The notes under the pieces were generated by a model that saw only the letters and a program-made list of their open reading frames with translations, was not told the origin of the DNA and did no database searches. DNA of 64,000 bases, taken from an uncultured Bacteroidales bacterium. GTDB taxonomy: Bacteria > Bacteroidota > Bacteroidia > Bacteroidales > WCHB1-69. The stretch lies in contig CAJOFJ010000019.1 of NCBI GenBank assembly GCA_905233625.1, positions 1 to 64,000 on the forward strand, written 5' to 3'. The translations under genes were made by a program, and so were the position numbers. The first letter of the stretch is position 1. The number at the start of each line of letters is the position of its first letter. Below, piece by piece: positions 16,403 through 24,921 of this stretch.

Positions 16403-16480
16403 TCTGTAGAGACATGCCATGACGCATCTCTCCATTGCCAGAAATATTTTAGAGACGGGGAGCAACCCCGTCTCCACATT
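16403..16480. repeat. GAGACG-type intergenic repeat with hairpin
   Basis: GTAGAGACATGCC and related words precede a 9-bp hairpin at 16452-16474 (GAGACGGGG, AGCAA, CCCCGTCTC). It is the same family as the perfect palindrome after nifJ. There is no T-run. Confidence 0.65.
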
Positions 16481-16530
16481 CCCTATAAAAACAAGGTGTA
16501 TCTATACTTTTCCTACGAAGTGTCGTGTCT

Positions 16531-16961
16531 TTATTTCAACAGCTGCGCTGTGTGGTTTTTGGTATCGACTTTGCCGATGGCGTCGATGATAACACCTTGT
16601 TCGTCAATAACGTAGGTGGTCCGTAGTGTACCTTCGGTCACCTTGCCATACATCTTCTTCTCGCCCCAGGCCTCATAGGCTTTCAGGATAGAATGATCGG
16701 TGTCGGCGATGAGATGGAAAGGCAACTCATATTTGGCAATAAACTTCTGATGTGAGGCGGCAGAGTCTCTGCTTACACCCAACACCTCATAGCCCATGGC
16801 GAGGCTCGCAGGTCGCAGGCCTCGGCGGTGCAACCCGGTGTACTATCCTTGGGTTAGAAATAAAGCACTAATTTCTTTCCTGCGAAATCTTTCAGGGAAA
16901 CGGACTTTCCGTTTTCGTCAACGCCCTCAAAATATGGGGCTTTTGTTCCAATCTGTAACAT
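16531..16961 (-). pseudogene. bcp: Broken bcp-type peroxiredoxin
   Basis: The minus strand from ATG 16961 reads MLQIGTKAPYFEGVDENGKS then VSLKDFAGKKLVLYF, followed by a TAA stop (16854-16856) where the family has Tyr in YFYPKD. The same frame continues PKDSTPGCTAEACDLRAS with the peroxidatic Cys in PGCT. A frameshifting deletion of about ten codons near 16800-16815 then joins it to MGYEVLGVSRDSAASHQKFI and the rest of the normal C-terminus (TTYVIDEQGVIIDAIGKVDT). Two independent lesions make this a real pseudogene rather than a single sequencing error. An intact gene would encode a thiol peroxidase detoxifying hydroperoxides. Confidence 0.9.
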
Positions 16962-17027
16962 TTTTCTGTTTTTTTTGACTTTGAATGACAAAAATAGCAT
17001 TTTTTCAGGAAATGTCGTATTTTTGCA

Positions 17028-17035
17028 TTCTAAAT
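17028..17035 (+). promoter_or_regulatory. -7 box for the acyltransferase gene
   Basis: TATTTTTG, 83 bp before the ATG at 17119. Confidence 0.45.
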
Positions 17036-17118
17036 TATCAGGATTTCCGAAATGGCTCATTTTATAACACCCCCATTTTGCTGTGCGGCATCCTGATTAA
17101 CATCACAAACAGAATAAA

Positions 17119-18153
17119 ATGACTCCTGACATACCAAAAGAAACACAACGAATCGCATATTTGGACATCCTCCGCATTTTGGCGACCTTCGGTGTGGTAT
17201 TTCTCCATGTCTCCTGCAGAGAGTATTACTCCGCTTTCATTTCCTTCGATTGGTATCTTGCCGCCTTCAATGGCAGTCTGGTGCGCTGGGCCGTCCCCAT
17301 TTTCGTGATGATCAGCGGAGCCCTTTTCCTAAACCCTACAAAAGACATTCCCATCAAAAACATTCTGAGCCAGAAAATTCCAAGATTACTACTGGCATAC
17401 GTTTTTTGGTGGCTGGTATATTCCGTTATCATGTCATCTTGCAGTCTGCTCTTTGGAGATGCTATCGGACTCCCCTTCAGCTACGAATTTCTCATGCCCC
17501 GCTTTCACCTGTGGTTTCTTCCTATGCTCATGGGGATTTATTTGCTCATCCCATTTCTCCGCAAAATTGCCGCCGACGAAAAACTTCTCCGTTTTGCCCT
17601 CGTTCTCTGGATTGTCTATCTTACCGGTAGTTTTTTCATGGTAATAGAAATCCCTCAAATCACACCGCTTTTTGACATGAACATCATTGTGGGACATACG
17701 GGTTATTTTCTGCTGGGTTATTATCTTTCAAAAACATCCATTAGCGCCAAACAACTGAAAATCATATACTTGCTAGGCATTCTTGGTTTTCTCCTAACTG
17801 TTACGGGCAATATTATTCTTTCCATTCACGATGGCGAAAGTAATGACATGTTTCTTAATACCTTGAGCATATTTGTGGTTTTGATGGCGGCCGCACTTTT
17901 TGTCTTCATAAAGGAAATCACCCCTGAAATTGAAAGCAAAACGGCAAAATTTGTGGCATATGTCCGACAAGATTTGTTTGGCATTTATCTCACCCACGCC
18001 CTATGGCTGACGGTGCTGAACAGGGCTGTCATCCGTAACCTATGTAATCAAGCTATCACTATCCCGTTGATTGCCATTGCGGTATTTGTGCTAAGCCTGT
18101 ACACCACCAAATTCATCAGAAAAATTCCCTTTTTGAAAAATTTTGTGGAATGA
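17119..18153 (+). CDS. Membrane acyltransferase, acyltransferase-3 family
   Basis: This 344-residue integral membrane protein has about ten helices. It begins with the family signature RIAYLDILRILATFGVVFLHV, whose His is the catalytic-site residue of the acyltransferase-3 family (WecH/OafA-like), followed by the second-helix region WAVPIFVMISGALFLN. The C-terminal helices include DLFGIYLTHALWL, another conserved block. Such enzymes acetylate or acylate sugars of surface polysaccharides from the inner membrane. The substrate is unknown. The gene stands alone, divergent from the broken bcp and 64 bp before the DPP7-like peptidase. Confidence 0.88.
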   Translation: MTPDIPKETQRIAYLDILRILATFGVVFLHVSCREYYSAFISFDWYLAAFNGSLVRWAVPIFVMISGALFLNPTKDIPIKNILSQKIPRLLLAYVFWWLVYSVIMSSCSLLFGDAIGLPFSYEFLMPRFHLWFLPMLMGIYLLIPFLRKIAADEKLLRFALVLWIVYLTGSFFMVIEIPQITPLFDMNIIVGHTGYFLLGYYLSKTSISAKQLKIIYLLGILGFLLTVTGNIILSIHDGESNDMFLNTLSIFVVLMAAALFVFIKEITPEIESKTAKFVAYVRQDLFGIYLTHALWLTVLNRAVIRNLCNQAITIPLIAIAVFVLSLYTTKFIRKIPFLKNFVE

Positions 18154-18188
18154 TGCATCTAAGCAAAACGACTGAAATAGAAAAATTG

Positions 18189-18196
18189 TATCTTTG
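18189..18196 (+). promoter_or_regulatory. -7 box for the S46 peptidase gene
   Basis: TATCTTTG, 21 bp before the ATG at 18218. It overlaps the TTG at 18194, which rules that codon out as the start. Confidence 0.6.
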
Positions 18197-18217
18197 TACC
18201 ATCAAATTTATACTATA

Positions 18218-20362
18218 ATGATAAAGAAAATCAACTTTTTAATCATCTTAGCGATGATGTTTGTTTTTGGGGCCCGGGCCGATGAAGGCATGTGGCTGCC
18301 CTACTCTATTAACGGTCAGAACTTGGCTGACATGCAGCGACTTGGCTGTAAATTGACCGCTGATCAAATTTTCAGTTTCAACCAGCCCAGCCTGAAGGAT
18401 GCTATCGTGCAGTTCGGCGGTGGCTGCACCGGCGAACTGATTTCTCCCGAAGGTCTGCTGCTCACCAACCATCACTGCGGTCTTTCCTACGTACAAACCC
18501 ACGCCTCTGTGGAACACGATTACCTGAAGGACGGTTTTTGGGCCAGAAGCAAGGACCAGGAGCTTCCCAACGAAGGTCTGACAGTTTCATTTTTGAATTA
18601 CATTGAAGATGTTACGGAACTGGTGCTGAGAGGCGTTACCGACAACATGTCGGAAGAGGCCCGTGCAGAGAAAATCGACGCCAACCGCAAGCAGCTGGCC
18701 AAAGAACGCAAGGGTGACAAGGCTATTAAAGTAGAAATTATTCCTTTCTACCATGGTAACCAGTACATTCTGTTTGTGTACGACGTATATAAGGATGTTC
18801 GCTTGGTGGCTTGTCCGCCCTGGGGCATCGGCAAATTCGGCGCCGACACCGACAACTGGACCTGGCCGCGCCACAAGGGTGACTTCTGCATCTTCCGCGT
18901 CTATACCGCTCCCGACGGCTCACCAGCGGAATACAGCAAGAAGAATATTCCCATGAAGTCCAAACATTTCCTGCCCATTTCCTTAAAAGGCGTACAACCA
19001 GGTGATTACACCATGATTTTGGGCTACCCCGGCTCCACCGACCGCTACTCTGCCTCAGGTTCAGTAAAGAATGTTATCGAACTGGAAGGTCCCGCCATTG
19101 TGGACTGCCGTACCACCAAGCTGGAGCAATATCGCAAGCACATGGATGCCGACCCCGCCGTGTTCATTCAATACGCTTCCAAACAAGCCAGCGTGAGCAA
19201 CTACTGGAAATATTATATCGGTCAGGTAAAGCAGCTGAAACGCAACAAAGTATATGAGAAACGTTTGGATCAGGAAAAAGCATTCCGCCAGTGGGCTGCC
19301 CAGGACAAAAACCGCAATGCGAAATATGCGGGCATCTTCGATGAAATGGACAACTATTGGGATCATCAGTCCAAATACACCAAAGCTTTGATTTATCACC
19401 GCGAGGCTGGCTGGCGTGGCGGTGAGGCCGTGTCTTTCGCACTGAAATTCAGAGCGGTAAACAATGCTTTCAGCGACAAATCGATTTCGAAAGATGATAT
19501 TAAAGCATACGTCAAAAGAATGAAAGGCTCCGTTCAGGACTTTTTCAAGGATTACGACCAGGCATTGGACCGTGATGTGACCATCGCTTTGTTGAACCTC
19601 TTCTACAAGGATGTCAATCCCGCACAACTCCCCGCCACCATCAAAAAAGTGGGTGACAAGACAGGAGGCGATTTTACCGCATTTGTGGATAACGCTTTCG
19701 CCAAATCCATTTTTGTGAATGCCGACAAATTATACGCTTGGATTGACAATCCGAAACCTATAGCTAAAGACCCGATATACGCTTTAATGCAGGAGTTGGT
19801 GGATTCTTATATCACTTTAAGCGACGAAGCGGAAAAGGTAAACTGCAGCCGTGCCGACCGCCTCTACATGGAAGGACTGATGGAAATGCAGAAAGACCGC
19901 AACTTCTATCCCGACGCCAACTTCACCATGCGACTCACTTACGGCAGCGTGCAGGATTGCAAGCCGGCTGACGGTGTCACCTACAACTACATCACCACTC
20001 TGGATGGTGTGATGGCCAAGTACGTACCTGGCAACTGGGAATTTGACGTGCCGCAAGACCTCATCAAACTGTGGGAAAGCCATGATTATGGCCGCTATGC
20101 CAACGAAAATGGCGATTTGGTGGTGAATTTCATCACAACCAACGACATCACCGGTGGCAACTCCGGCAGTCCGGTTATCGATGCGCAAGGTAACCTCATC
20201 GGCTTAGCCTTCGACGGAAACTGGGAAGCCATGAGTGGAGACATCGCTTTCGAGAACGAGGTGCAGCGTACCATCTGCATGGACATGCGCTACCTGCTAT
20301 TCATCATCGACAAAATGGCCAATGCCCAAAACCTGATGCAAGAATTGACTATTATTGAATAA
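18218..20362 (+). CDS. S46 family dipeptidyl-peptidase, DPP7 type
   Basis: This 714-residue secreted serine peptidase releases dipeptides from peptide N-termini in the periplasm. A signal peptide (KINFLIILAMMFVFGARA) precedes DEGMWLPYSI, the mature start seen in DPP7/DPP11. The catalytic His is in LLLTNHHCG, and the catalytic Ser (about 649) is in GGNSGSPVID. Eighteen residues later, in LAFDGNWEAMSGD, the specificity position is Gly. In characterised enzymes Gly marks DPP7, which prefers hydrophobic P1 residues, while Arg marks the acid-specific DPP11. The start is ATG 18218. With the C1 peptidase and PepT it points to peptide feeding. Confidence 0.93.
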   Translation: MIKKINFLIILAMMFVFGARADEGMWLPYSINGQNLADMQRLGCKLTADQIFSFNQPSLKDAIVQFGGGCTGELISPEGLLLTNHHCGLSYVQTHASVEHDYLKDGFWARSKDQELPNEGLTVSFLNYIEDVTELVLRGVTDNMSEEARAEKIDANRKQLAKERKGDKAIKVEIIPFYHGNQYILFVYDVYKDVRLVACPPWGIGKFGADTDNWTWPRHKGDFCIFRVYTAPDGSPAEYSKKNIPMKSKHFLPISLKGVQPGDYTMILGYPGSTDRYSASGSVKNVIELEGPAIVDCRTTKLEQYRKHMDADPAVFIQYASKQASVSNYWKYYIGQVKQLKRNKVYEKRLDQEKAFRQWAAQDKNRNAKYAGIFDEMDNYWDHQSKYTKALIYHREAGWRGGEAVSFALKFRAVNNAFSDKSISKDDIKAYVKRMKGSVQDFFKDYDQALDRDVTIALLNLFYKDVNPAQLPATIKKVGDKTGGDFTAFVDNAFAKSIFVNADKLYAWIDNPKPIAKDPIYALMQELVDSYITLSDEAEKVNCSRADRLYMEGLMEMQKDRNFYPDANFTMRLTYGSVQDCKPADGVTYNYITTLDGVMAKYVPGNWEFDVPQDLIKLWESHDYGRYANENGDLVVNFITTNDITGGNSGSPVIDAQGNLIGLAFDGNWEAMSGDIAFENEVQRTICMDMRYLLFIIDKMANAQNLMQELTIIE

Positions 20363-20383
20363 CAGGATTTCTCAAAACAATAA

Positions 20384-20421
20384 AAAGAAAACGCCTCGTG
20401 TTTGACGAGGCGTTTTCTTTA
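20384..20421. terminator. Bidirectional terminator between convergent genes
   Basis: AAAGAAAACGCCTCG pairs with CGAGGCGTTTTCTTT around a short TGTTTGA loop, with A and T runs on both sides. It serves the peptidase gene and the convergent outer-membrane protein gene. Confidence 0.9.
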
Positions 20422-20442
20422 TAATAGTAATGTAATTGTTGA

Positions 20443-20952
20443 TTATTTGAAAGTGTATCTTACACCGAAGCATAGAGCCCAATCAAAATAACTTCCACCG
20501 TATGTATTATAAAATAACATACCATAGCCAGGTCTAAAGTCGGCTTGCAGAGTCAATGGGATATTGAATTTATATTCGATACCACCGATGGCATTAATAC
20601 CAAATTTTCCGACTACTCCACCTCCAATAACTTGAGGAAGACCCATACCCAGACTTACACCACCACCAGCTAACCAATACAAGCCTTTGGAACCAATGGC
20701 AGACTCATACATAAAATTCGGATTTGCCTCGAAAGTCATGAATAATCCACTTCCACCAGTAGTTGCCCCAATTGTCCATTTGAAACCGAGATCCACACTT
20801 AAAGCCAAGTTGTCGTTAAAGAAAGTCTTGTAAGAAACGGCTTCCATGTTTACGAAAGTTCCACCAATACTGTGTTTGTAAGGTGCTTGTGCATTAACCG
20901 TCAGCATCATACCCATTACTAAACTCAATAAAATTACACTGATTTTTTTCAT
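20443..20952 (-). CDS. Small outer-membrane beta-barrel protein
   Basis: This 169-residue protein has a signal peptide (MKKISVILLSLVMGMMLTVNA, then QA). Alternating amphipathic strands rich in Gly and aromatics follow, ending in ALCFGVRYTFK, a C-terminal aromatic typical of outer-membrane barrels. About eight strands would fit. The specific family is not recognised and it may be a porin-like or OmpW/OmpA-like barrel. It has its own promoter, TAAATTTG at 20985-20992, and shares a terminator with the S46 peptidase gene. Confidence 0.8.
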   Translation of the reverse strand: MKKISVILLSLVMGMMLTVNAQAPYKHSIGGTFVNMEAVSYKTFFNDNLALSVDLGFKWTIGATTGGSGLFMTFEANPNFMYESAIGSKGLYWLAGGGVSLGMGLPQVIGGGVVGKFGINAIGGIEYKFNIPLTLQADFRPGYGMLFYNTYGGSYFDWALCFGVRYTFK

Positions 20953-20984
20953 AACTTTAGTTTTTTATGGTTTTAATTTTTTTG

Positions 20985-20992
20985 CAAATTTA
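20985..20992 (-). promoter_or_regulatory. -7 box for the outer-membrane barrel gene
   Basis: TAAATTTG on the minus strand, 33 bp before the ATG at 20952. Confidence 0.55.
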
Positions 20993-21062
20993 GATTTTTT
21001 AACATTATAAATATATTCTTTGTTGAAAAAATTATGCACATATACAAGTTGAATATTTTTCG

Positions 21063-21070
21063 TATTTTTG
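21063..21070 (+). promoter_or_regulatory. -7 box in front of the cobalamin riboswitch
   Basis: TATTTTTG, followed within about 10-15 bp by the start of the riboswitch fold. Confidence 0.65.
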
Positions 21071-21077
21071 CCGTGAC

Positions 21078-21290
21078 TATTTGATGAGGATTTTCCACTG
21101 CGAAAATCCGTGAGGGAAACAGGTGCAAATCCCGTACAGCTCCCGCTGCTGTAAGTTTCATCAACCTTTTTGACAAAGGTCACTGTCGGCTCCAAAACCG
21201 ACGGGAAGACGTCAAAAAAAAGGGAAACGAGTCAGAAAACCTGTCAAATGGTCCTGGTTGTGAACACCTCGGGATGCAGGTACAAGCAAC
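21078..21290 (+). promoter_or_regulatory. Cobalamin (B12) riboswitch
   Basis: The leader of the TonB receptor gene carries the conserved B12-box words. GAGGGAAACAGGTGCAAATC is followed by CCGTACAGCTCCCGCTGCTGTAA, the core receptor region. GAGTCAGAAAACCTGTC then corresponds to the usual GCCAGGAGACCTGCC-like box. Paired GTCGGCTCC...CCGACGGGAAGAC helices lie between them. The fold would bind adenosyl- or related cobalamin and shut off expression of the downstream transporter, probably by hiding the start region. No clear intrinsic terminator is seen before the ATG at 21374. Confidence 0.92.
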
Positions 21291-21373
21291 GCTCCATCAG
21301 GAGATTGCCCATACTATATTCATTCCGAACAAGTTATAATAAAAGAGTCTTTCAGACTGCGAAAAAGAACATA

Positions 21374-23395
21374 ATGAGAAAATTTCTCATACTGATAATA
21401 ACTATAACACTCATTTCCAGTGTTTTATATGCCCAAGAAGACAGTCTTCGGCATCAACGTTTACAGGAAGTGGAAATTGTGGGTAAGGAAAGACCGAATG
21501 AATCGTCCGCTCCGATTCAGGTCATTAGGAATCAGGACCTTAAAGCCTTGCCCACTCTCCAACTTTCTGATGCACTGAAATTTATGTCGGGCATCGTCAT
21601 CAAGGACTATGGCGGAGTGGGCGGCATGAAGACCGTGGCGGTACGCGGTCTCGGCTCGCAGCATACAGGTGTGGCTTATGACGGCATTCCTCTTTCCGAC
21701 TGCCAGACGGGACAAATTGACCTCAGCCGCATTTCCACCGACAATGTGAAAGCCCTCTCCCTGCAAATCGGGCGCGAAGAGGATATCTTTGTTCCTGCCC
21801 GACTGTTTGCTTCCGCCAGCCTCATCAACATCGTCACCGAAGAACCCAAATTCAAGGATGACAAGCCCGTCAACCTGCATTTTGCCTTTACAGGCGGATC
21901 TTTCGGTCTCATCAATCCTTATCTTCTGATTGAAAACAGAATCAAGAAGAAAAAAAATCCCGAAGATTCATTCTATGCATGGTCGCTGAAAATCAACTAC
22001 TTGCAATCCAAAGGTAACTATCCTTTCGACCTGCACTACGGCTTAGGAGAGCATGACAGCGTGTCGCATGAGCGGCGCAGCAACTCCGATGTGCGCACCC
22101 TTCAAACCGAGGCCAATTTTTACGCGCATTTCAATCCCAAATCAAAACTGAATTTCAAAATTTATTACTACTGGTCCAACCGAGGTTTGCCCGGAGCCAC
22201 CATCTATTATAACCTGGAGAACGACCAGCGGCTCAGCAACCATAATGCCTTCGGACAGCTGCATTTCGAGCATCATTTCTCCGAAAAAGTGGCCTATCAG
22301 TGCAATGCCAAGTTCAATTATGACCAAACGCATTATCTGGATCCGAATTACCACAATTTAGAGGGAAAACTGGAAAACACCTATATACAACGGGAATACT
22401 ACCTCAGCAACAGCGTGCTGTACAAGCCCTTCCGCCAATGGCATCTATCTTTGTCTAACGACCTGTTTTACAACAACATGAATGCTAATTTGAAAGATTT
22501 TGCTGAGCCTGGACGTTTCAACTGCCTGACTGTATTGGCCAGCAGTTTCACCTCCAAATATGTCAACTTTTCCGCCAATTTGCTGCACACCTACGTCTTC
22601 AACCATGTAAAATACGGCGAAGCGCCCAAGAATGAGAACCATCTGTCGCCCTCGGCGGGACTCAGCATTATGCCCCTTGGCAAACATGACTTTACCATCC
22701 GCTTACTGTACAAAAACATCTTCCGGATGCCCTCATTCAACGACCTGTATTACAGGGAGGTAGGCAATATCAAACTAAAACCCGAAAAGACCAATCAATT
22801 CAATGCAGGCCTTTCGTATGAGCACTCCTGGTTGGGACGCATTGACCTTTCCGCCTCCGCAGATGTCTATTATAACTTAGTGAAAGACAAGATTGTAGCC
22901 ATTCCCAGCCGCAATCTTTTCGTATGGAGTATGCTCAACTACGGCAAGGTCAATATTCTGGGTTGCGAAATTAATCTGCAATTTTCATATAGAATTATTA
23001 AACAACTGAAAGTCAACCTGATGGGCTCCTATTCTTATCAGCATGCCGCAGATATGACCGACCCGAACAGCAAAACCTACGGGCACCAAATCCCCTATAC
23101 ACCTTTCCATTCAGGCTCTGCCGCCATCAACTTCGAAACACACTGGTTCACAGTTGGTTATGCGGTTATTGCGTCAGGCATCCGCTATGCTTTGGGGCAG
23201 AATACCCCAGCTAACCAGTTAGACCCCTACGCTGACCAAAGTATCTTTATCGGCCACGATTTCAACATCAAGGACAAGGTGATACTCGGATTCAAAGCCG
23301 AGATGCTGAATATCGCCAACGAGCAATACGAGATCGTCCGCAACTATCCCATGCAAGGCCGCAGCTTCCGTATCAAACTGACGTTGAGGTATTAA
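21374..23395 (+). CDS. TonB-dependent outer-membrane receptor, probably for cobalamin (BtuB-like)
   Basis: This 673-residue protein has a signal peptide (KFLILIITITLISSVLYA). A plug domain follows (about 40-150: LKALPTLQLSDALKFMSG, VAVRGLGSQHTGVAYDGIPL), then a 22-strand-type barrel ending in SFRIKLTLRY with a C-terminal aromatic. It would import a corrinoid across the outer membrane using TonB energy. The substrate is inferred from the cobalamin riboswitch directly upstream. I start at ATG 21374, inside a longer open frame that would run through the riboswitch. No btuF/C/D genes follow. An inverted repeat closes the unit at 23398. Confidence 0.9.
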   Translation: MRKFLILIITITLISSVLYAQEDSLRHQRLQEVEIVGKERPNESSAPIQVIRNQDLKALPTLQLSDALKFMSGIVIKDYGGVGGMKTVAVRGLGSQHTGVAYDGIPLSDCQTGQIDLSRISTDNVKALSLQIGREEDIFVPARLFASASLINIVTEEPKFKDDKPVNLHFAFTGGSFGLINPYLLIENRIKKKKNPEDSFYAWSLKINYLQSKGNYPFDLHYGLGEHDSVSHERRSNSDVRTLQTEANFYAHFNPKSKLNFKIYYYWSNRGLPGATIYYNLENDQRLSNHNAFGQLHFEHHFSEKVAYQCNAKFNYDQTHYLDPNYHNLEGKLENTYIQREYYLSNSVLYKPFRQWHLSLSNDLFYNNMNANLKDFAEPGRFNCLTVLASSFTSKYVNFSANLLHTYVFNHVKYGEAPKNENHLSPSAGLSIMPLGKHDFTIRLLYKNIFRMPSFNDLYYREVGNIKLKPEKTNQFNAGLSYEHSWLGRIDLSASADVYYNLVKDKIVAIPSRNLFVWSMLNYGKVNILGCEINLQFSYRIIKQLKVNLMGSYSYQHAADMTDPNSKTYGHQIPYTPFHSGSAAINFETHWFTVGYAVIASGIRYALGQNTPANQLDPYADQSIFIGHDFNIKDKVILGFKAEMLNIANEQYEIVRNYPMQGRSFRIKLTLRY

Positions 23396-23397
23396 AC

Positions 23398-23439
23398 AAC
23401 CCCTTACTTCGCTCACTTCATTCGCTTTTGTAAGGGGTT
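23398..23439. terminator. Hairpin with repeat-like loop after the TonB receptor gene
   Basis: AACCCCTTAC (23398-23407) pairs perfectly with GTAAGGGGTT (23430-23439). The loop carries the TTCGCTCACTTCATTCGC word of the window's intergenic repeat family. It lies between convergent genes and probably terminates both, although the T-run is weak. Confidence 0.6.
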
Positions 23440-23473
23440 AATAAAATCCATCATGGGAAAAGTAACGGAAAAA

Positions 23474-24874
23474 CTATTCCTCAGGAGCGAACATCGGATC
23501 CCAAGGCGGCAGCATGATGGGTTTCTGCTTGGTAAGCACCAAGAATTTAGTCGGCAGGTATTTCTCTTCAATCACCACGCGGAACATATATTCGTTAAAC
23601 CACTCGTTGGTCATGATGAGAAAACCATTGTGTCCGTATGAGCTGCCCCAGCTGTTCTCCACCATCCATTTGAGGGGCTTGCCATTTTCATCCAAGTCCA
23701 CAGCGCAAAGGGTCATGGCATGGGAAGATCCACTGGCAAAAGTAGCCACTCTTTGCTTCTTCGTCATTTTAAAAGTAGTACCGAAAAGGGAAGCATAGTC
23801 GTAATTGTTAACATCTAACCAACCCTTGTCACGGTCCAGGAATTTGCCCACATCGCAGGAAAAATACATCATGGTGCTGTCCTTGATGGAAGCAATGGCC
23901 AGGGGAGCGATATCTTCCATCGGCAAGTTCAAGTAAACCCAGTTTTTGCCATCATACACATGGCGGTCATACTCGATTTCATATACTTTATAATACTCGC
24001 GAGTAGGATCATTCATGATCATGTAATACTTCGTAAAGTCTTCATTCACAAACTTTTTGAAGAAAGACTGGGGAGTGTAAGTGTCGGTGGACACAACCTT
24101 TCCGGAAGCGTCACGCTGGGTCCAGGTGAATTCTGTGGGAGGCTCGCCAATGGTCATCACCAAAATGCGGTAGATGGTCTTCAACATCTCAGTTTTACGG
24201 TCTTGCAACTGCTGTTCCGTAGTGCTCTTGTTGTTCGCCATATCACGCAATTCAAGGCCGAATTCGCGCAATTTCAGCGACAGAATATTGGACATTCTGG
24301 AAGTACTGTTGCTACTGAAAGTTTCTGGCATAACATCTTTCGGCACAAGACCGTATTTGGTCACCAAGTCGGCCACACCGGTGAACTGGCCACCGTCGCC
24401 AATAGGATTCTTGAACAGCCATTCCACATACTTGTCTTCCATAGACTTAGCTCTGTGATCCAAAATAGCCTGCAAAAAGAGATTGGATTTCTCCAACTGA
24501 TCCCAGAAGAAAGTATATGCTTGTGAAAATTGGAAATCGGCAGGCAGATTGTGCTTGGCAATGGCTTTGGAGCGCATCACGTTCATGCCGGTGAACATCC
24601 AGCAGCGCCCGGAAGATTTCTGGTCTGTGATTGCCTTGGAATTCACCCTATTGGAAAAATGGTCATCAAAGGCGGTACTATTGTCGGCATTGGCTGCCAA
24701 CTTGTTGATATCGTTGGCGATAATGGCATTCCGCAAAGCCTTGTTTTCAGGCGTATTCTGGTAGCTTAACTTGATTTTGGACAACATTTCAGGAGTGATG
24801 CCGCCGTTGGAGCTTTGGGCCTGAACACCCAATACGCAGAGTGCGGAAAAGATAAAAAGGAAAAGTTTTTTCAT
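23474..24874 (-). CDS. C1-family aminopeptidase (bleomycin hydrolase/PepC-like)
   Basis: This 466-residue papain-fold cysteine peptidase has an N-terminal signal sequence (KLFLFIFSALCVLGVQA). The catalytic Cys is in AITDQKSSGRCWMFTGMNVM (about residue 90), the His is in ASGSSHAMTLCAV and the Asn is in WMVENSWGSSYG, the C1B triad order. C1B enzymes are usually cytosolic aminopeptidases; the signal peptide here suggests a periplasmic version, as in many Bacteroidota. The start is ATG 24874, chosen because the signal peptide begins there. A TACTTTTG promoter lies 32 bp upstream. It likely trims peptides together with the DPP7-like enzyme. Confidence 0.92.
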   Translation of the reverse strand: MKKLFLFIFSALCVLGVQAQSSNGGITPEMLSKIKLSYQNTPENKALRNAIIANDINKLAANADNSTAFDDHFSNRVNSKAITDQKSSGRCWMFTGMNVMRSKAIAKHNLPADFQFSQAYTFFWDQLEKSNLFLQAILDHRAKSMEDKYVEWLFKNPIGDGGQFTGVADLVTKYGLVPKDVMPETFSSNSTSRMSNILSLKLREFGLELRDMANNKSTTEQQLQDRKTEMLKTIYRILVMTIGEPPTEFTWTQRDASGKVVSTDTYTPQSFFKKFVNEDFTKYYMIMNDPTREYYKVYEIEYDRHVYDGKNWVYLNLPMEDIAPLAIASIKDSTMMYFSCDVGKFLDRDKGWLDVNNYDYASLFGTTFKMTKKQRVATFASGSSHAMTLCAVDLDENGKPLKWMVENSWGSSYGHNGFLIMTNEWFNEYMFRVVIEEKYLPTKFLVLTKQKPIMLPPWDPMFAPEE

Positions 24875-24905
24875 ACTATATTTTGATTTTAAGATTATGC
24901 TGATG

Positions 24906-24913
24906 CAAAAGTA
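24906..24913 (-). promoter_or_regulatory. -7 box for the C1 peptidase gene
   Basis: TACTTTTG on the minus strand, 32 bp before the ATG at 24874. It partly overlaps the region between this gene and the stop of the upstream T9SS gene. Confidence 0.55.
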
Positions 24914-24921
24914 CAACAAAT

